Assembly (NCBI RefSeq): GCF_041729615.1
Contig: NZ_CP154874.1
Location: 873,001-937,000, forward strand
Origin: Pseudomonas alcaligenes
Lineage (GTDB): Bacteria > Pseudomonadota > Gammaproteobacteria > Pseudomonadales > Pseudomonadaceae
DNA length: 64,000 bases
Reading direction: 5' to 3'
Positions 9,216 through 17,642 of this stretch are shown here, one piece after another (the first letter of the stretch is position 1; the number at the start of each line of letters is the position of its first letter). A model generated the notes under the pieces. It made no database searches and was not told where the DNA came from. It saw nothing but the letters and a program-made list of their open reading frames with translations. Both the position numbers and the translations under genes were made by a program.

Positions 9216-9440
9216 GCCCCTTCAGGAGGGTGAGCGGAATCGTTGTGGAAGGGGTTGAGCGGCATGGATGCCGCGAGAGACGCGATGGGCCAGGGATGGC
9301 CCTTCGCGGCGTGCCCCTGGAACGGCGATGGAGCGAACGAACCCGGAGCGAAGCGTAGGGCCGGATGGCGGGGCAAGCCCTTTTGGTTCCTTTTGGGGCG
9401 ACTGCCAAAAGGAACCCGCCCAGCAGGGCGGAACCAATGC
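9216..9440 (-). repeat. Long intergenic repeat, copy B, inverted relative to copy A
   Basis: Read on the minus strand it has the same order as copy A. A perfect 12-bp hairpin comes first (GGTTCCTTTTGG at 9385-9396 with 9405-9416), then AACCAAAA, GCCATCCGG, and the shared GCATCCATG...CCTCCTGA segment ending near 9221. It diverges from copy A at about a quarter of positions, so this is not a recent duplication. The two copies face each other (hairpins outward) and fill the space between the OLD-like gene and maiA. Confidence 0.62.
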
Positions 9441-9510
9441 ATCAACTAACACGAAAGTCAGCAGCGGCACGAACCGCCGAAATGGACAGACGCTGGAACG
9501 TCAGAGGCTG

Positions 9511-9535
9511 CGTTCCCACGCATAGCGTGGGAACG
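9511..9535. repeat. Perfect 11-bp hairpin
   Basis: CGTTCCCACGC (9511-9521) pairs exactly with GCGTGGGAACG (9525-9535) around an ATA loop. There is no T-tract on either side, so a repeat palindrome is more likely than a terminator. It lies between repeat copy B and the CTCTCCC hairpin downstream of maiA. Confidence 0.7.
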
Positions 9536-9601
9536 ATCAGAATGGGCAACGGCACGGAATCGCCAAACAACAGAGCAAGAGCAAAAGCGCCCTCTCCCTA
9601 A

Positions 9602-9625
9602 CCCTCTCCCGTAAACGGGAGAGGG
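9602..9625. repeat. CTCTCCC palindrome downstream of maiA
   Basis: CCCTCTCCCGT (9602-9612) pairs with ACGGGAGAGGG (9615-9625) around a 2-base loop. It sits just after the maiA stop codon (minus strand) and belongs to the same family as 2589-2648 and 11305-11396. It could protect the 3' end of the operon mRNA, but that is inference. Confidence 0.75.
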
Positions 9626-9627
9626 AA

Positions 9628-10290
9628 CTAGAGCACTGCGTCCGGCTGCGCCTCGGGCGCGGCAGCCTTGAACGCATCGAGGGCCAGGCAGCGCTCTTCC
9701 ATCTCCAACAGGCGCGGGAAGGCCTCCAACGAACAGGCAAAGCGCCGCGCGTTGTACAGCTGCGGGATCACGCAGGCTTCGAGATAGCCCGGGCGGTTGC
9801 CCAGCGACAGGCCGCCGTCCAGCACCGCCAGCCCCTGCTCCACCGCCGCCAGGCCCTTCTCCACCCAATGCCGATACCAGGCATTCTTGGCTTCGTCCGA
9901 GACACCCAGCTCGGCGCTGAGGTACTGCAGCACCCGCAGGTTGTTCAGCGGATGGATATCGCAGGCGATATGCAGGGCCAGGGCGCGCACCTGGGCGCGC
10001 AGGGCAGGGTCGGCCGGCAGCAGGGCCGGCACCGGGAAGACTTCGTCCAGGTATTCGAGGATGGCCAGCGACTGGGCGATGCGCACCCCGCCATTACCCT
10101 CGTCTACCAGCAGCGGCACCAGGCCCTGGGGATTGAGCGCCTGGTACTCGGCCGCATGCTGCTGGCCGCCATCCTTGACCAGGTGCACCAGCGTCTGGCG
10201 GTAGGCCAGGCCCTTGAGATTGAGGGCGATGCGCACCCGGTAGGCGGCGCTGGAGCGCCAGTAGCCATGGAGCGTCAGCTCAGTGCTCAT
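9628..10290 (-). CDS. maiA: Maleylacetoacetate isomerase
   Basis: 220-residue glutathione S-transferase of the zeta class that isomerises maleylacetoacetate to fumarylacetoacetate in tyrosine/phenylalanine breakdown. The N-terminal thioredoxin-like domain has the zeta-class motif SSAAYRVRIAL, with NPQGLVPLLV and QSLAILEYLDE for glutathione binding. The C-terminal half is the all-helical GST domain. ATG at 10290 overlaps the fahA stop by about 11 bases, so the two are probably translationally coupled. The longer open frame upstream is fahA read out of phase. Last gene of the hpd-hmgA-fahA-maiA operon. Confidence 0.95.
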   Translation of the reverse strand: MSTELTLHGYWRSSAAYRVRIALNLKGLAYRQTLVHLVKDGGQQHAAEYQALNPQGLVPLLVDEGNGGVRIAQSLAILEYLDEVFPVPALLPADPALRAQVRALALHIACDIHPLNNLRVLQYLSAELGVSDEAKNAWYRHWVEKGLAAVEQGLAVLDGGLSLGNRPGYLEACVIPQLYNARRFACSLEAFPRLLEMEERCLALDAFKAAAPEAQPDAVL

Positions 10291-11263
10291 AGCGCTCCAC
10301 CGCCTGGTCGATGGCGCCGAAGATGCTCTGGCCGGCGGCGTCGAACATCTCGATGCGCACCCGGTCACCGAACTTGAGGAAGGGCGTCTTCGCCTCGCCC
10401 TGTTCGACGATTTCCAGCATGCGCTTCTCGGCCAGGCAGCTCGAACCCGCGCTGCGGTCGTAGTTCGAGACAGTCCCGGAGCCGATGATGGTGCCGGCGC
10501 CCAGCGGGCGGGTCTTGGCGGCGTGGGCCACCAGGGTCGGGAAGTTGAAGGTCATGTCCACGCCGGCGTTGGGCTGGCCGAACAGCGCGCCGTTGATGTG
10601 CGACACCAGCGGGCGGTGCACCTTGCCGTCCTTCCAGGCCTCGCCCAGCTCGTCCGGGGTCACCGCCACCGGCGAGAAGCTCGACGACGGCTTGCTCTGG
10701 TAGAAGCCGAAGCCCTTGGCCAGCTCGCCGGGGATCAGGTTGCGCAGCGAGACGTCGTTGACCAGTAGCAGCAGGCGGATATGTTCGCCGGCTTCGGCGG
10801 CCGTGGCGCCCATGGGCACGTCGTCGGTGATCACCGCGATCTCCGCTTCCAGGTCGATGCCCCAGGCCTCGTCGGCCAGGCGGATCGGGCTGTGCGGCGG
10901 GATAAAGCTGTCCGCCCCGCCCTGGTACATCAGCGGGTCGTGCCAGAAGCTCTCCGGCATCTCCGCGCCCCTGGCCTTGCGCACCAGCTCGACGTGGTTG
11001 ACGTAAGCGCTGCCGTCAGCCCAGTGGTAGGCGCGCGGCAAAGGGCTGTGGCAGGCGGCCTGGTCGAAGGCGAAGGCTTCGAGCTCCAGGCCATCGTTGA
11101 GGCGCTGATAGACCGCTTCCAGTTGCGGGCGCTTGGTCGCCCAGTCGTCCAGCGCGGCCTGCAGGGTGGCGGCGATCTGCGGCACTTGCACGGCGCGAGA
11201 AAGGTCGCGGGAGACGACGATCAGCACGCCGTCGCGGCCTTGGTTGAGTGATGCGAGTTTCAT
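10280..11263 (-). CDS. fahA: Fumarylacetoacetate hydrolase (short form)
   Basis: 327-residue metal-dependent hydrolase that splits fumarylacetoacetate into fumarate and acetoacetate, the last step of tyrosine degradation. The central FAH fold shows LEAEIAVITDDVP with acidic metal ligands, VNDVSLRNLIP, the lysine-containing GFGFYQSKPSSSFSP and a glycine-rich GAGTIIGSGTVSN. It is clearly shorter than the roughly 430-residue FahA of P. aeruginosa and belongs to the shorter bacterial form. Start at MKLASLNQGRDG. It is separated from hmgA by 145 bp holding CTCTCCC hairpins. Confidence 0.93.
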   Translation of the reverse strand: MKLASLNQGRDGVLIVVSRDLSRAVQVPQIAATLQAALDDWATKRPQLEAVYQRLNDGLELEAFAFDQAACHSPLPRAYHWADGSAYVNHVELVRKARGAEMPESFWHDPLMYQGGADSFIPPHSPIRLADEAWGIDLEAEIAVITDDVPMGATAAEAGEHIRLLLLVNDVSLRNLIPGELAKGFGFYQSKPSSSFSPVAVTPDELGEAWKDGKVHRPLVSHINGALFGQPNAGVDMTFNFPTLVAHAAKTRPLGAGTIIGSGTVSNYDRSAGSSCLAEKRMLEIVEQGEAKTPFLKFGDRVRIEMFDAAGQSIFGAIDQAVERYEH

Positions 11264-11304
11264 GGGTTCCTACCTATTCGTCTGTTCGCACGCGGGCCTT
11301 TACT

Positions 11305-11396
11305 CCCCTCTCCCACTTGTGGGAGAGGGGCCGGGGGAGAGGGTGTGCCGATCTGCACTGCCCTCTCCCCAACCCTCTCCCATGAATGGGAGAGGG
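11305..11396. repeat. CTCTCCC palindromic repeat pair inside the hmgA-fahA gap
   Basis: Two perfect hairpins: CCCCTCTCCCAC (11305-11316) with 11319-11330, and CCCTCTCCCAT (11373-11383) with 11386-11396. They occupy the only sizeable gap (11264-11408) of the homogentisate operon, so they would be transcribed. Same family as 2589 and 9602. Confidence 0.8.
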
Positions 11397-11408
11397 GGCT
11401 GTTCTGCG

Positions 11409-12548
11409 TCAGCCTTGTTTCCCCGGCGCACGCCAGGAGTTCACGTATTCGGGCACGTCCACCGCAGCGGCGGCCTCGGCCACCTCCAGCGCGCGGCGGG
11501 TGTCGATCATCACCGCCACTTCCTCGGCGAAGGTGGCCGGGTCTTCCTGGGCCTTCTTCAGCGCCTTGGGGTGCGGGCCGTGGGGGAAGCCGCAGGGGTG
11601 CAGGGTGACCATGCCGGCCTCGATGTTGTCGCGGCTGAAGAAGTTGCCGCGGTGGTAGAACAGCACCTCGTCGTAGTCGTCGTTGTTGTGGAAGAACGGC
11701 ACCTTGAGCGCACCGGGATCTGACTCGACCGGGCGCGGGGTGAAGGTGCACACAACAAAACCATTGGCGACGAAAGTGGTATGGGCCGACGGCGGCAGGT
11801 GGTAGCGATGGCTCATCAACGGGCGGATATCGCGCCAGTTCAGGCGCACCACCGTGTTGTCGCCATGCCAGCCCACCGCATCCAGCGGGTTGAACGGGTA
11901 GGTGACGGTGCTGATCTGGTTGCGCCGCTTGATGCGCACCTGCCAGGTGTGCTCGTCCTGCTGGGCCTTGAAGGCGGCGTCGATGTGCGGGTGTTCGAGC
12001 ACCGCCGGATCAAAGATCGCCTGCGGGCCGAGCAGGCCCTTGTCCGGCAGCTGGTAGGCGCCGTCGGTGTTCTCGATCAGCAGGAAGTGGCTAGGCGCGC
12101 TCGGCTCGATGCGCCAGGCGGTGCCACGCGGGATCAGCAGGTAGTCGCCGTCGCGGTACTCCAGGTGGCCGAAGTCGCAGTAGAAGTGGCCGGCGCCGTC
12201 ATGCACGAACAGCAGCTCGTCGCCGTCGCTGTTGCGCACCAGGTGGCGCATGGCGCCGTGGGTCTTCCACACGCGCAACTTCACGTCGGCGTTATGCAGG
12301 CATAGTGGCGCCTCCAGCGGGCAGTCGCGCTCGCTGGAAATCTTGTTGAAGTTGAAGGCGTGCGGGCGCAGCGGCCCTTCCCAGTCGACCCAGCCAGTGG
12401 GCGGGTGCTTGTGGTGCAGGTGGGTCACCGGGCCGAAGAAGCCCTCGCGACCCATCTCCCGCTCGTAGGTGCCCTCGGGGAAATCGCAGTGCGCCTGGCG
12501 CGAGTGCTCGCCCTCGCGCAGGGGGAAGCTGATCCATTGGCGGCTCAT
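11409..12548 (-). CDS. hmgA: Homogentisate 1,2-dioxygenase (short form)
   Basis: 379-residue non-haem iron dioxygenase opening the homogentisate ring to maleylacetoacetate. The cupin core is visible, with LIPRGTAWRIEP in the first barrel. Near the C-terminus come the histidine-rich iron-site region MSHRYHLPPSAHTTF and then TLHPCGFPHGPHP. The usual P. aeruginosa enzyme is about 430 residues; this one is a compact variant. Start MSRQWISFPLREG at 12548 lies 4 bases after the hpd stop, so hpd and hmgA are one transcription unit. Loss of this enzyme would give homogentisate-derived brown pigment. Confidence 0.93.
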   Translation of the reverse strand: MSRQWISFPLREGEHSRQAHCDFPEGTYEREMGREGFFGPVTHLHHKHPPTGWVDWEGPLRPHAFNFNKISSERDCPLEAPLCLHNADVKLRVWKTHGAMRHLVRNSDGDELLFVHDGAGHFYCDFGHLEYRDGDYLLIPRGTAWRIEPSAPSHFLLIENTDGAYQLPDKGLLGPQAIFDPAVLEHPHIDAAFKAQQDEHTWQVRIKRRNQISTVTYPFNPLDAVGWHGDNTVVRLNWRDIRPLMSHRYHLPPSAHTTFVANGFVVCTFTPRPVESDPGALKVPFFHNNDDYDEVLFYHRGNFFSRDNIEAGMVTLHPCGFPHGPHPKALKKAQEDPATFAEEVAVMIDTRRALEVAEAAAAVDVPEYVNSWRAPGKQG

Positions 12549-12552
12549 CGCA

Positions 12553-13635
12553 TCACTCCTGAGTGATCACGCCACGACGCAGCTGGTCTTCCTCGATGGA
12601 TTCGAACAGCGCCTTGAAGTTGCCCTCGCCGAAGCCCTGGTTGCCCTTGCGCTGGATGATCTCGAAGAAGATCGGGCCGATCACCGTGTTGGTGAAGATC
12701 TGCAGCAGGATGCCGTCGTCGCCCGGCGCCCCGTCGATCAGGATGTTCAGCTCGCGCAGCTGGTCCAGTGGCTCGCCGTGGCCGGCCACGCGGCTGTCGA
12801 CCTTTTCATAATAGGTGTCCGGGGTGGTCATGAAGTCCACGCCGTTGGCGCGCAGGCGGCGCACTGTCTCGTAGATATCGTCGGTGCTCATGGCGATGTG
12901 CTGGATGCCCTCGCCGTGGTACTCGCGGATGAATTCCTCGATCTGCGACTTGTCGTCGGCCGACTCGTTGATCGGGATGCGGATCTTGCCGCAGGGCGCG
13001 GTCATGGCGCGGGAGAACAGGCCGGTGAGCTTGCCTTCGATGTCGAAGTAGCGGATCTCGCGGAAGTTGGCGATGCGCTCGTAGAAGCCGGACCAGACGT
13101 CCATCTGCCCGCGCTTGACGTTGTGGGTCAGGTGGTCGATCTGCTGCAGGCCGACGGCATGGTCGCCCGCCGAGCGGCCCTCGATGTATTCGAAGTCGAC
13201 GTCGTAGATGGTCTTGTCGCCGTAGCGGTCGACCAGGTACAGCAGCGAGCCGCCGATGCCTTCGACGCAGGGGATGTTCAGCTCGCCGAAGTTGGCGTGG
13301 CTGCCGACCAGCTTGGCGCCCTGCTGCTCGACGTAGGCGGCGGCCTGGGCCGCGTTCTTCACCCGGAAGGCCATGGCGCAGGCGCTCGGCCCGTGCTTCT
13401 CGCCGAAGGCGCGGACATGGCCGGTGGGGTTGCCGTTGAGCACGAAGTTGATGTCGTTCTGCTGGAACAGCCAGACCTGCTTGGAGCGGTGCTTGGCCGT
13501 TTCGGTGAAGCCCATGGCGGTGAACAGCTGGCGCAGCTGCTCGATGCCCTCCGGCGTCGGCGCGGTGAATTCGACGAACTCGAAACCGTCGGTTCCGATG
13601 GGGTTGTGCTGATCGATCTTGGCCACGGCGTTCAT
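12553..13635 (-). CDS. hpd: 4-Hydroxyphenylpyruvate dioxygenase
   Basis: 360-residue Fe(II) enzyme converting 4-hydroxyphenylpyruvate to homogentisate. Two vicinal-oxygen-chelate domains are visible. The C-terminal catalytic domain has histidines in QIDHLTHNV and IQHIAMSTDDI and a glutamate near IGPIFFEIIQRKGNQGFGEGN (family's conserved C-terminal gate). It starts at MNAVAKIDQHNP after a GGAGG ribosome site. First gene of the operon. A 372-bp region separates it from the divergent ccoG. Confidence 0.96.
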   Translation of the reverse strand: MNAVAKIDQHNPIGTDGFEFVEFTAPTPEGIEQLRQLFTAMGFTETAKHRSKQVWLFQQNDINFVLNGNPTGHVRAFGEKHGPSACAMAFRVKNAAQAAAYVEQQGAKLVGSHANFGELNIPCVEGIGGSLLYLVDRYGDKTIYDVDFEYIEGRSAGDHAVGLQQIDHLTHNVKRGQMDVWSGFYERIANFREIRYFDIEGKLTGLFSRAMTAPCGKIRIPINESADDKSQIEEFIREYHGEGIQHIAMSTDDIYETVRRLRANGVDFMTTPDTYYEKVDSRVAGHGEPLDQLRELNILIDGAPGDDGILLQIFTNTVIGPIFFEIIQRKGNQGFGEGNFKALFESIEEDQLRRGVITQE

Positions 13636-14007
13636 CCGGCCTCCCTGAATTGTTGTTGTCGGGCAGTCGCCCGCCTTGGCGGCGGTGCGGGTGGGTTGCC
13701 CCCATCACAACCCCGAGCCGGCACGCGGACAAGCCGAGGCGGATGCCGCCAGAAGCGGGATAGCCTGGCGGGCCGGCAAGTTTTTCTTACACCGCCCGAA
13801 TCGAGCGGGAGCCCTCCCCGAACCTCGGCATCCACGTAACGATTTCTTGCCAGCGTGGTTCAGGCGGCTGCCACCTGCTGCGCTCCTGCGCCGCACTGCG
13901 CCCGCGACGCATCTGATACGGTTTTTCCCGGCAAACCTGAGTCTGTTATGCAAACAGCCCGGCAGGCACAGTGCGCGCAGCCCGATTAGCAGCCCGAGAG
14001 GCCCACC
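13636..14007. other. Divergent intergenic region between hpd and ccoG
   Basis: 372 bp that must hold the promoters of both the tyrosine operon and ccoG. I see no Anr/Fnr dyad of the TTGAT-N4-ATCAA type. A short inverted repeat CTGTT-N5-AACAG is at 13943-13957, about 50 bp before the ccoG start. No gene or RNA was recognised. Confidence 0.5.
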
Positions 14008-15423
14008 ATGAGCGAGCGCATAGCGGCGCGGATCATCGAATCCGACGCGCCGCGCCAGCCGTCCCGCCTGACCCCGGCACAAGCCGGCGGAGCGATCCAC
14101 ACCCGCAGCTTCAGCGGCCGCTTCCGCAACCTGCGCCTGTACGGCGCGGGGCTGCTGATGCTGATCTTCTTCGGCACCGCCTGGCTGGACTGGGATGGTC
14201 GCCAGGCGGTGCTGTGGAACCTGGCCGAGCACCGCTACTACATCTTCGGCGCCACCTTCTGGCCGCAGGACTTCATCCTGCTCTCGGCGCTGCTGATCAT
14301 CTGCGCCTTCGGCCTGTTCACCATCACGGTGTTCGCCGGCCGCGTCTGGTGCGGCTACACCTGCCCGCAGAGCGTGTGGACCTGGCTGTTCATGTGGGTG
14401 GAGAAGCTCACCGAGGGCGAACGCAACCAGCGCATCAAGCTCGACGCCGCCCCCTGGGGCCCGGCCAAGCTGCTGCGCCGCGCCGCCAAGCACGGCCTGT
14501 GGCTGGCGCTGAGCCTGCTCACGGCGCTGACCTTCATCGGCTACTTCACGCCGATCCGCCCGCTGGCGGCCGAGCTGTTCGGCGGCCAACTGGAGGGCGC
14601 CGCGCTGTTCTGGATGCTGTTCTTCACCGGCGCCACCTACCTCAACGCCGGCTGGCTGCGCGACAAGGTCTGCGTGTACATGTGCCCCTACGCGCGCTTC
14701 CAGGGCGTGATGTTCGACCGCGACACCCTGCTGGTGGCCTATGACGCCGCCCGCGGCGAGCACCGCGGCCCGCGCAGGAAGGAGGTCGACCACCGGGCCG
14801 AGGGCCTCGGCGACTGCATCGACTGCACGATGTGCGTACAGGTTTGCCCCACCGGCATCGACATCCGCGACGGCCTGCAGGTCGAGTGCATCGGCTGCGC
14901 CGCCTGCATCGACGCCTGCGACAGCGTGATGGACAAGATGGGCTACGCCCGCGGCCTGATCCGCTACGGCTCCGAGCGCGAGATGCAGGGCGGCCGCCGC
15001 CAGTTGCTGCGGCCGCGCCTGGTCGGCTACGCGGCGGCCCTGCTGCTGATGATCGGCGCCTTCGCCTGGGCCCTGCAGGCCCGCGCCCTGGTGTCCCTCG
15101 ACGTGGCCAAGGACCGCGGTATGTTCCGCGAGAACGCCGCCGGGCAGATCGAGAACGTCTACCGCCTCAAGCTGATCAACAAGAGCCAGCAGCCGCAGCG
15201 CTACCACCTGGGCCTGGTGCCCGGCCAGCCGTTCCGCCTGAACGGGCCGAGCGACCTGCGCCTGGCCGCCGGCGAGATCCTCGAGGTACCGGTCAGCGTG
15301 GTGCTGGAGCGCGAGCCGCTGGGCCGCAGCCCGGCGCCGGTACGCTTCGAGGTGATCAACATGCACGACGGCGAGGAGCGCCAGGAGGCCGACAGCACCT
15401 TCATCGCACCGAGCGGGCGCTGA
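14008..15423 (+). CDS. ccoG: Cytochrome c oxidase accessory protein CcoG (FixG/RdxA)
   Basis: 471-residue inner-membrane Fe-S protein involved in assembling the cbb3-type oxidase, with a role in copper handling. Several membrane helices lie in the first 230 residues, including the conserved VWCGYTCPQSVWTW and VCVYMCPYARFQG. Two ferredoxin-type clusters follow (CIDCTMCVQVCP and CIGCAACIDACD, residues about 270-310), then a last helix and a periplasmic immunoglobulin-like tail. Start ATG 14008 follows GAGAGGCCC. In most pseudomonads it sits next to ccoNOPQ; here the oxidase genes are not in the window. The stop overlaps the ATG of the next gene. Confidence 0.95.
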   Translation: MSERIAARIIESDAPRQPSRLTPAQAGGAIHTRSFSGRFRNLRLYGAGLLMLIFFGTAWLDWDGRQAVLWNLAEHRYYIFGATFWPQDFILLSALLIICAFGLFTITVFAGRVWCGYTCPQSVWTWLFMWVEKLTEGERNQRIKLDAAPWGPAKLLRRAAKHGLWLALSLLTALTFIGYFTPIRPLAAELFGGQLEGAALFWMLFFTGATYLNAGWLRDKVCVYMCPYARFQGVMFDRDTLLVAYDAARGEHRGPRRKEVDHRAEGLGDCIDCTMCVQVCPTGIDIRDGLQVECIGCAACIDACDSVMDKMGYARGLIRYGSEREMQGGRRQLLRPRLVGYAAALLLMIGAFAWALQARALVSLDVAKDRGMFRENAAGQIENVYRLKLINKSQQPQRYHLGLVPGQPFRLNGPSDLRLAAGEILEVPVSVVLEREPLGRSPAPVRFEVINMHDGEERQEADSTFIAPSGR

Positions 15424-16895
15424 TGGCCGCGCCCCGCCTGCTGCCCGTAGACTGTGACCTGCCCACGGCCACCCTCACGGACAAGATGAAGCGCTACGAG
15501 CAATTCGCCGACCAGATCGCCGAGCTGATCCGCTCCGGCGTGCTCGCCCCCGGCGAGCGCGTGCCCTCGGTGCGCCACGCCGGCCGCACCTACGGGGTCA
15601 GCCCGTCCACCGTGTTCCAGGCCTACTACCTGCTGGAGGATCGCGGCCTGATCCAGGCCCGCGCCCGTTCCGGCTATTTCGTCCGCGAGCTGGCGCGCCA
15701 GCCGCTGGCCGAGCCGCAGGTCGGCGCCACCCCGGCCGCCAGCACGGCGGTGGACGTCAGCGAGCTGGTGTTCTCCGTGCTCGGCTCGCTCAAGGACCCG
15801 GCCACCGTGCCCTTCGGCTCGGCCTTCCCCAGCCCCGAACTGTTCCCCCTGCCGCGCCTGGCGCGCAGCATGGCCCATGCCCTGCGCGACATGCCGGGCC
15901 ACGCGGTGATCGCCGACATGACCGCCGGCAACCCCGACCTGCGCCGGCAGATCGCCCTGCGCTACATGGTCGCCGGGGTGCGCCTGGCGCTGGAGGAACT
16001 GGTGATCACCAACGGAGCCATGGAGGCGCTCAACCTGTGCCTGCAGACGGTGACCCGGCCGGGCGACCTGGTGGCCATCGAGGCGCCGGCCTTCTACGCC
16101 ACCCTGCAGGTGCTGGAGCGCCTCAAGCTCAAGGCGGTGGAGATTCCCGTGCACCCGCGCGAGGGCATCGACCTCGGCGTGCTGGCCGAGCGCCTGGACA
16201 GCCTGCCGATCAAGGCCTGCTGGTTCATGAGCAGCCTGCAGAACCCCATGGGCGCCAGCCTGACGGAGGCGAAGAAGGCCGAGCTATATGCCCTGCTCAA
16301 GCGCCACCAGGTGCCGCTGATCGAGGACGACGTTTACGCCGAGCTGCATTACGGCCAGCAACCGCCACGGCCGGTGAAGGGCTGCGACGACCAGGGCCTG
16401 GTGATGCACTGCGGCTCCTTCTCCAAGAGCCTGGCGCCGGGCTACCGGGTCGGCTGGGTGGCCGGCGGGCGCTTCGCCGAGCAGATCGCCCGGCTCAAGC
16501 TGATGACCACCATCTCGCCCTCGGTGCCGGCCCAGGCGGCCATCGCCGACTACCTGCAGCACGGCGGCTACGACCGCCACCTGCGCAAGCTGCGCATCGC
16601 CCTGGAGACCCAGCAGGCGGCCATGCTCGCCTCCGCCGCCCGGCATTTCCCGGCCGAGACGCGGGTGAGCCGCCCGGCCGGCGGCTACTTCCTGTGGTTC
16701 GAATTTCCCGCGCGGGTCGACTCGCTACAGCTGTTCCAGCTGGCCCTGGCCCAGGGCATCAGCCTGGCGCCGGGGCCGATCTTCTCCGCCACCCGCGGCT
16801 TCCGCCATTGCGCGCGACTGAACCATGGTCACCCCTGGGACGCCCAGAGCGAGGCGGCGATGGAACTGCTGGGGCGAATCCTGGCCTCATTCTGA
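15423..16895 (+). CDS. MocR-type GntR regulator/PLP aminotransferase fusion
   Basis: 490 residues. An N-terminal GntR winged helix (about 20-90: ADQIAELIRSGVLAPGERVP, then YGVSPSTVFQAYYLLEDRGL) is joined to a class-I aminotransferase fold with the PLP lysine in HCGSFSKSLAPGYRVGW and a C-terminal PAGGYFLWFEF. MocR proteins use a PLP adduct as effector rather than catalysing transamination. ATG at 15423 shares bases with the ccoG stop (TGATG), implying translational coupling. An alternative ATG at 15486 gives a start directly at the helix (MKRYEQFADQ). The target is unknown. Confidence 0.9.
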   Translation: MAAPRLLPVDCDLPTATLTDKMKRYEQFADQIAELIRSGVLAPGERVPSVRHAGRTYGVSPSTVFQAYYLLEDRGLIQARARSGYFVRELARQPLAEPQVGATPAASTAVDVSELVFSVLGSLKDPATVPFGSAFPSPELFPLPRLARSMAHALRDMPGHAVIADMTAGNPDLRRQIALRYMVAGVRLALEELVITNGAMEALNLCLQTVTRPGDLVAIEAPAFYATLQVLERLKLKAVEIPVHPREGIDLGVLAERLDSLPIKACWFMSSLQNPMGASLTEAKKAELYALLKRHQVPLIEDDVYAELHYGQQPPRPVKGCDDQGLVMHCGSFSKSLAPGYRVGWVAGGRFAEQIARLKLMTTISPSVPAQAAIADYLQHGGYDRHLRKLRIALETQQAAMLASAARHFPAETRVSRPAGGYFLWFEFPARVDSLQLFQLALAQGISLAPGPIFSATRGFRHCARLNHGHPWDAQSEAAMELLGRILASF

Positions 16896-16982
16896 GCGGC
16901 CCGCGCGGCATCCGCCGGAAAATAGTGGCACACTGACATGAACGGCGCAGGAGGCGCAGCACAAGAATGAAGGGTGAAGCCC

Positions 16983-17588
16983 ATGACTGACGACAACCAA
17001 ACGACCGCCATCGAGGTGCTCGACGACGCGCAGCGCATCGAGCAGCTGGAACAGGCCGGCAAGCTCAACCGCCTGCTGATCTACGGCCTGGCCGGCGCCC
17101 TGCTGCTGAACCTGATCGCCTGGGTGCTGGTGGCCGTGCTCGGTGGCTCCGCCGAGCCGGACGAGGAAACCCTGGCGGCCCTGGCCAGTCGCGCCAGCGT
17201 CGAGACGCTGCAGAAGGAGGTCGCCGCCCTGCAGCTGCAGATCAGCCCGCTGCAGCAGCAGCTCAAGGATCAGCAGAAGCTCATCCTGATGCTCTCGCAG
17301 CAGCAACAGAAGCCGGCCGCGCCGGGCGACGCCGCGCCTGCGGCGGCCGCCAGCGGCGAGCAGGACAAGGACAACGTGCGCATGCTCGCGCGCACCCTGA
17401 TCGGCCAGGAGCGCAACTACCAGCACACCCTCGGCGCACTCAAGGACGGCATGCGCGAACTGGCCGGCATGACCCCGGGCTCGCGCAGCTGGCTGGACTT
17501 CTACGAGGAGTCCCTGGCCAAGCCGCTGGCCGATAGCCAGGCGCGGGTCAAGGCGCTGCAGGAGTGGTCGGGGGAAGAGGGCAAATAA
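16983..17588 (+). CDS. Conserved membrane protein with coiled coil, unknown function
   Basis: 201 residues. A short acidic cytoplasmic N-terminus (DDNQTTAIEVLDDAQRIEQ) leads to one membrane helix at about 28-52 (LLIYGLAGALLLNLIAWVL). A Gln-rich coiled-coil segment (QKEVAALQLQISPLQQQLK) and an Ala/Pro linker follow, with a helical C-terminus ending SWLDFYEESLAKPL. No catalytic motif is seen. The topology is type II bitopic, with most of the protein periplasmic. ATG 16983 is preferred over GTG 16974 because GAAGGG lies about 8 bases upstream. It lies 87 bp after the MocR-type gene on the same strand. Confidence 0.72.
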   Translation: MTDDNQTTAIEVLDDAQRIEQLEQAGKLNRLLIYGLAGALLLNLIAWVLVAVLGGSAEPDEETLAALASRASVETLQKEVAALQLQISPLQQQLKDQQKLILMLSQQQQKPAAPGDAAPAAAASGEQDKDNVRMLARTLIGQERNYQHTLGALKDGMRELAGMTPGSRSWLDFYEESLAKPLADSQARVKALQEWSGEEGK

Positions 17589-17642
17589 AGCGGCGGGCGC
17601 AACGCCCTGCGCATAGGCAGTGAGAAATCTACGCCCTTGACC

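Noticed and set aside
8880..9440. CRISPR-like or IS-like element
   Set aside because: No regularly spaced short repeats and no transposase frame; the inverted pair is better explained as an intergenic repeat family.
8794..9601. Several 70-200-codon frames on both strands
   Set aside because: They run through the inverted intergenic repeat and are Arg/Pro/Ser-rich artefacts of its composition.
6803..9627. Prophage or integrative element around the OLD-like gene
   Set aside because: No integrase, phage structural gene, tRNA target or direct repeats were seen; composition alone supports only transfer.
13705..15366. 553-codon minus-strand open frame
   Set aside because: Antisense shadow of ccoG with low-complexity Ala/Gln/His content.
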